Origin: Acidobacteriota bacterium
GTDB lineage: Bacteria; Acidobacteriota; Terriglobia; Bryobacterales; Bryobacteraceae
Assembly: GCA_026394015.1 (NCBI GenBank)
Contig: JAPKZA010000283.1
Location: 1-45,448, forward strand
Reading direction: 5' to 3'
DNA: 45,448 bases
The stretch's first letter is position 1; every line of letters begins with the position of its first letter. Shown here piece by piece: positions 42,297 through 45,448 of the stretch. The notes under the pieces were generated by a model that saw nothing but the letters and a program-made list of their open reading frames with translations, made no database searches and was not told the origin of the DNA. The position numbers and the translations under genes were made by a program.

Positions 42297-43075
42297 TGAA
42301 AGTAGCGTTAACGATTGCCGGCTCGGACCCCAGCGGCGGAGCCGGCATCCAAGCCGATTTGAAGACGTTTCACCAGCACCGGGTTTACGGCGCGGCGGTG
42401 ATCACGTTGATCACGGTACAGAATACGGTGGGGGTAACCCGAGTTGATTGCCTGGATCCAGAGCTGGTACGCCAGCAGATCGAAGCGGTGTTGACCGACC
42501 TGCCGGTCGCCGCGATCAAGACCGGCGCGCTGGGCAATGCGGCGATTATTCGGGCCGTGGCCCGGGCGGTAAATGGCCCGGTGATTGTCGACCCGGTGAT
42601 GGTTTCTAAGCACGGTGCCTCGCTGCTGGCGGCCGAAGCCGTCGCCGCGTTGCTGGCCGATCTGTTTCCAGTGGCGACCCTTGTGACGCCGAACTTGCCG
42701 GAGGCCGAAGCGCTGACCGGGATGGAGATCCGAGATCGCGCCTCGATGGCCGAAGCGGCCCGGCGGATTCCCGCGCGGGCGGTACTGCTGAAAGGCGGCC
42801 ACCTCGCCGGGGAGGCGGCCGACCTGCTTTGGTTCGAAGGGGTCGAACGGTGGTACCCCGGGGAGCGCTATCAGACCCCGCATACGCACGGCACAGGCTG
42901 CACGTACTCGGCGGCCATCACGGCGCTGCTGGCGCACGGAATTCCTCTGCCAGAGGCCGTCGGACGGGCCAAACAGTACATTGCCGGGGCGATCCGGACC
43001 AACCCCGGGTTAGGGAACGGGTCAGGCCCCGTGAATCACTTTCAGGTTGCGGAATTGAGCGGTATCGAAGAATGA
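42296..43075 (+). CDS. thiD: Hydroxymethylpyrimidine/phosphomethylpyrimidine kinase
   Basis: A 259-residue ribokinase-fold kinase with ThiD motifs: IAGSDPSGGAGIQADLKTF, GVYGAAVITLITVQNT (here YGAAVI), DPVMVSKHG, VTPNLPEAEALTG, VLLKGGHL and HGTGCTYSAAITALLA (anion hole and catalytic Asp/Cys region). It phosphorylates HMP and HMP-P for thiamine biosynthesis. Its ATG overlaps the stop of an exported Ig-like gene (TAATG). No other thi gene or TPP riboswitch is near. The end overlaps the convergent gene by 54 bases. Confidence 0.93.
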   Translation: MKVALTIAGSDPSGGAGIQADLKTFHQHRVYGAAVITLITVQNTVGVTRVDCLDPELVRQQIEAVLTDLPVAAIKTGALGNAAIIRAVARAVNGPVIVDPVMVSKHGASLLAAEAVAALLADLFPVATLVTPNLPEAEALTGMEIRDRASMAEAARRIPARAVLLKGGHLAGEAADLLWFEGVERWYPGERYQTPHTHGTGCTYSAAITALLAHGIPLPEAVGRAKQYIAGAIRTNPGLGNGSGPVNHFQVAELSGIEE

Positions 43076-43618
43076 GCCGAGGCCGATCTTTCCGGATTTG
43101 ATGCTGAGGTCGACGCCGCGCAGGGCACCGGTGGTTTGGCCATCGACGTGGACTACGACCTCGCCGGTCTGACCGGACCACACGAGCTTTACCTTGTGCC
43201 AATTCGTATCGGGTAAGCCGCCGGGGCCTTCCAGCGGGCTGATGCGGACGCGCTCTCCGCCAAAGACGTGAAAGATGCCGTTGTGCACCGGTTGCTTGGC
43301 CGGGGCGTCCACCGACAGATGGGCGTAGTTAAAATGGGCGTCGTCCTGATAGGCGTAGACGATGATCAAAGAGCCTTGCAGGCGGCGGACTTCCACTTCC
43401 ACCGTCACCTTTTCAAAGGGCCCGGCCTCCAGGAGGGCGAACTGCTTCGGGCGCCGCGGCGCCGTTTGGGGCCGGGGGACCGTCAGGCCCATGATGCCGT
43501 CGACCTCTTCCCAGTCGGCGGCGATGGGGACCGACCATTTTTGACCAAGGGCCTGGAACTTTTCGTCGGCCCAGACGGTGCCGACCAACAAGAATAGAGG
43601 GATGAGTAGCCGATGCAT
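43022..43618 (-). CDS. Exported LamG/DUF1080-like beta-sandwich protein
   Basis: A 198-residue protein with a signal peptide (RLLIPLFLLVGTVWA) and a jellyroll-like body: FEKVTVEVEVRRLQGSLIIVYAYQDDAHFNYAHLSVDA, NWHKVKLVWSGQTGEVVVHVDGQTTGAL, SGKIGLGSFFDTAQFRNLKVI. The WHKVKLVWSG...VHVDGQ run and GKIGLGSFFDTAQFRNLKV ending match concanavalin-like/3-keto-disaccharide-hydrolase (DUF1080) folds that bind glycans. It is much shorter than catalytic members and may only bind sugars. Its 3' end overlaps thiD by 54 bases in the opposite direction; it is 11 bases downstream of the CocE gene. Confidence 0.78.
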   Translation of the reverse strand: MHRLLIPLFLLVGTVWADEKFQALGQKWSVPIAADWEEVDGIMGLTVPRPQTAPRRPKQFALLEAGPFEKVTVEVEVRRLQGSLIIVYAYQDDAHFNYAHLSVDAPAKQPVHNGIFHVFGGERVRISPLEGPGGLPDTNWHKVKLVWSGQTGEVVVHVDGQTTGALRGVDLSIKSGKIGLGSFFDTAQFRNLKVIHGA

Positions 43619-43629
43619 GATTCTGTCTC

Positions 43630-45165
43630 CTAGGGTAGCGGAACCACGGGCAGAACAAGGTGCGACCCGTGAAAGACGGTGTTTTTGCCGGCGTGCGGCG
43701 CCCGGACAAACTGGGGGAAATTACTCGACGTGATGTCGACGCGGATCCGGTGGCCGGCCAGGAAAACGTTGGCGGTGCCGACCATGTCGACCTCGCATTC
43801 CCGGGCGATGCAGCGGAGCATGCCTTCGGCGATGTTATAGGCCGGGCCGTCCGGATGGACGTCGACGAGCTTGACCATCCAGTGCATGTCCGGGGCGGTG
43901 GTCGCCACGGTGAGCTTCATTTTGACCGGGCCGGCGATGGCCATCGGCGCCGCGAGCGGGACGCCGGTATAGCTGAGGACGTCGGGCCGCCCTTCGAGCG
44001 GCCGTTGGTCCATCGGGCCGGCGACGGTCGGGGTGCCGCAGCAGTTGTTGCCGCCCAGCGTTGGGACGGGATTGGCGGGGTCGTAGTTGAAGTTATCGCT
44101 GCCGGTGGACTTCTTTTCGAACGCGAGGGTCTTGTCGGCTCCGAGATAGAGCGAGGTGTACTTGGTGTTGGGCAGGGGCCAGTCGGCTTCCTTTTTCCAC
44201 TTGTTGGCACCCATGTAGAAGATCTCGACAGGCGGTTCTTTTTCGATGCCGTTAGCTTCGGCCTTCAGGTAGTGGGCGAACCAGGGGTCTTCGAACTCGC
44301 TGAGTTTGCGGTCCGCGGTGGGGCCGAAATCGAGGGCTCCGAATTTGCGGCTGGGCCCGTGTCCCCAAGGCCCAACGACCATTTTCGCGCCGCGCTTTTT
44401 CATGCCGACATAGCCGTTGATCGTGCCGGCCAGGAAGATGTCGAACCAGCCGCCCTGGGTGTGGACGGGGACCTTAATGTCGTTGAAGCGATCCTCGACC
44501 GAGGCGACGCGCCAGTAGGCGTCGTACTTGTCGTGGGCGAGCCAGTCGCGATAGTGCGAAATGCCATGATCGGGCGGATTCAGCAGGATGTTCTCGTATT
44601 TTAGCTCCGGCGGGGCGTAGGCTTCGGTGTGCCAGTACTGCGGCTGCATGATGCGATGCGGCATGCGGACAACGCCCCAGCCGTAGTTGAACGAGAGCCG
44701 GAAGACGCCGCCGAAGTAGGCCCAGTTGTGATAGATGCTGGTGGAGGCGACGGCGGGGAACATAGCCACCAGGTGGGGCGGGGCCAGGGCGCCGGCCAGC
44801 CATTGGTTGTTCCCGAGATAGCTGCCGCCCTGCGAGGCGACCTTGCCCGTGGACCAAGGCTGCTTGGCGGCCCACTCGATCGTGTCGTAACCGTCGCGGC
44901 CTTCGTCGCGGAAGGGCTCCCACTTGCCTTCGGATTCGAAGCGTCCGCGGACATCCTGCATGACGACGGCATAGCCATTCTGGGCGAAGCGGATCAAATT
45001 TTGATGGACGCCGTCCCGCTGGACTCCGTATGGGGTCCGGATCACAATGGTGGGATATTTCCCGGGGGCGCTGGGCCGGTAGACGTCGGCGTAGAGCTTG
45101 ACGCCGTCGCGCATGGGCACGGCGACGTGGGGTTCGATCATGATGGCAAGGGCAAGGAGCAGCAT
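43630..45165 (-). CDS. CocE/NonD-family (X-Pro dipeptidyl-peptidase S15-like) hydrolase
   Basis: A 511-residue alpha/beta hydrolase. VAVPMRDGVKLYADVYRP opens the domain; the nucleophile is Ser115 in QGGSYLGNNQ (family GxSYxG); the acid is likely in GGWFDIFLAG and the base His in VVGPWGHGP. A C-terminal jellyroll (RPDVLSYTGVPLAAPMAIAGPVKMKLTVA ... HRIRVDITSSNFPQF) matches the CocE/XPP_PeP C-domain. The substrate could be acylated or X-Pro peptides, or esters. The leader is short (MLLLALAIM), so export is uncertain. Its ATG overlaps the stop of the frameshifted terminase-like gene upstream (TAATG). Confidence 0.88.
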   Translation of the reverse strand: MLLLALAIMIEPHVAVPMRDGVKLYADVYRPSAPGKYPTIVIRTPYGVQRDGVHQNLIRFAQNGYAVVMQDVRGRFESEGKWEPFRDEGRDGYDTIEWAAKQPWSTGKVASQGGSYLGNNQWLAGALAPPHLVAMFPAVASTSIYHNWAYFGGVFRLSFNYGWGVVRMPHRIMQPQYWHTEAYAPPELKYENILLNPPDHGISHYRDWLAHDKYDAYWRVASVEDRFNDIKVPVHTQGGWFDIFLAGTINGYVGMKKRGAKMVVGPWGHGPSRKFGALDFGPTADRKLSEFEDPWFAHYLKAEANGIEKEPPVEIFYMGANKWKKEADWPLPNTKYTSLYLGADKTLAFEKKSTGSDNFNYDPANPVPTLGGNNCCGTPTVAGPMDQRPLEGRPDVLSYTGVPLAAPMAIAGPVKMKLTVATTAPDMHWMVKLVDVHPDGPAYNIAEGMLRCIARECEVDMVGTANVFLAGHRIRVDITSSNFPQFVRAPHAGKNTVFHGSHLVLPVVPLP

Positions 45166-45448
45166 TAAGAGAGTTCTCCCTTAAATCGTATAACTTGTTG
45201 GGGGTGCGGTTGGCGCAGCGCCGGAACTTCGCGGGTCGCACGCCAAGCGGCCAGGGCGACGGCGATGGCCACATCGTCATGATCGCGCTGTGGCGGTGAG
45301 TAGCTCTTCGAGCAGGGCCTTGTAACCCGGTAGATCGTGCGCGATGCGCAGATTGCCGGTTTCGAACAGGATGCGAAGATTCGAGAAGAGCACCGATGAC
45401 ACCGGCTGGCGAGTCGGCGGGAAAACGGCCTTTCTGATGGGCTTTGAG
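45165..45448 (-). pseudogene. Frameshifted terminase-like gene, C-terminal part (cut by window edge)
   Basis: Reading minus from 45447, one frame gives VSSVLFSNLRILFETGNLRIAHDLPGYKALLEELLTAT and stops at 45277-45279; the frame shifted by one base continues RDHDDVAIAVALAAWRATREVPALRQPHPQQVIRFKGELS to a stop at 45165-45167. Together they resemble the nuclease end of phage terminase large subunits: an LxxxxxxGNLRIAxxLPxxxxLxEEL block followed by HDDxxxAxALAxW. The spacing is shorter than in intact terminases, so a small deletion may have broken the frame near 45285. The shifted frame ends with TAATG overlap into the CocE gene, so it was once translated. Confidence 0.55.

Noticed and set aside
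1-45448. CRISPR array, insertion sequence or rRNA
   Set aside because: No regularly spaced direct repeats, transposase motifs or rRNA segments were seen on either strand.

Overview
The window looks like a chromosomal segment of a high-GC soil acidobacterium, most like the Bryobacter/Solibacter lineage. This is inference from content: a DUF1592-DUF1552 pair, an Oar-like outer-membrane barrel, a PafA-type phosphatase, a PQQ-dependent dehydrogenase beside a multihaem cytochrome, DUF5668/DUF4097 envelope-stress proteins, many Tat or Sec leaders, very C-rich codon usage and frequent ATGA/TAATG overlaps. Core genes (rpoD, nrdR, miaA, thiD, ppx/gppA family, tRNA-Gln) show it is a chromosome rather than a phage or plasmid.

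Layout. 1-7.4 kb: end of an unidentified gene, an exported S9 peptidase, a deoxyhypusine-synthase-like protein coupled to a lyase/aldolase, then a divergent M20 amidohydrolase and a Tat-exported 2-hydroxyacid dehydrogenase. 7.4-10.5 kb (minus): a tightly overlapping run of two thymidylate-kinase-like proteins (one with Lys replaced by Arg in Walker A), an HpcH/HpaI aldolase and a lower-GC DUF4268 protein. 10.5-12.6 kb: Ppx/GppA phosphatase, tRNA-Gln(CTG) and a low-GC, phage-like orphan gene. 12.8-18.1 kb: DUF1592, DUF1552 and nucleoside-hydrolase-like genes, followed by a decayed tandem copy of the last gene's 3' end. 17.6-21.8 kb (minus): ECF sigma, anti-sigma and three membrane proteins sharing a LiaI/LiaF-like segment, with a candidate autoregulatory ECF promoter. 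21.8-26.6 kb: flippase-like membrane protein, nrdR, rpoD with a strong terminator, then DinB, truncated haemoglobin and YfiT-like genes. 26.6-33.9 kb (minus): TPR protein, PQQ dehydrogenase, pentahaem cytochrome, DUF4920, PafA phosphatase, OmpH/Skp and a membrane-anchored protein. 34-39.8 kb: miaA, small exported protein, TolB-like/TPR protein, plugless Oar-like barrel, PP2C phosphatase. 39.8-43.1 kb: three overlapping exported proteins and thiD. 43-45.4 kb (minus): exported glycan-binding-fold protein, CocE-type hydrolase and a frameshifted terminase-like gene running off the window.

Two features go beyond gene content. From 1 to about 39 kb the plus strand is C-rich whatever the gene direction; from about 40.3 kb it becomes G-rich, again in both gene directions, so the strand skew changes sign inside the window. 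Several genes also appear to start without a Shine-Dalgarno (PP2C, DinB) or with TTG (miaA, PQQ dehydrogenase, the barrel, the flippase). I found no CRISPR array, insertion sequence or rRNA, and no non-coding gap over 300 bases.
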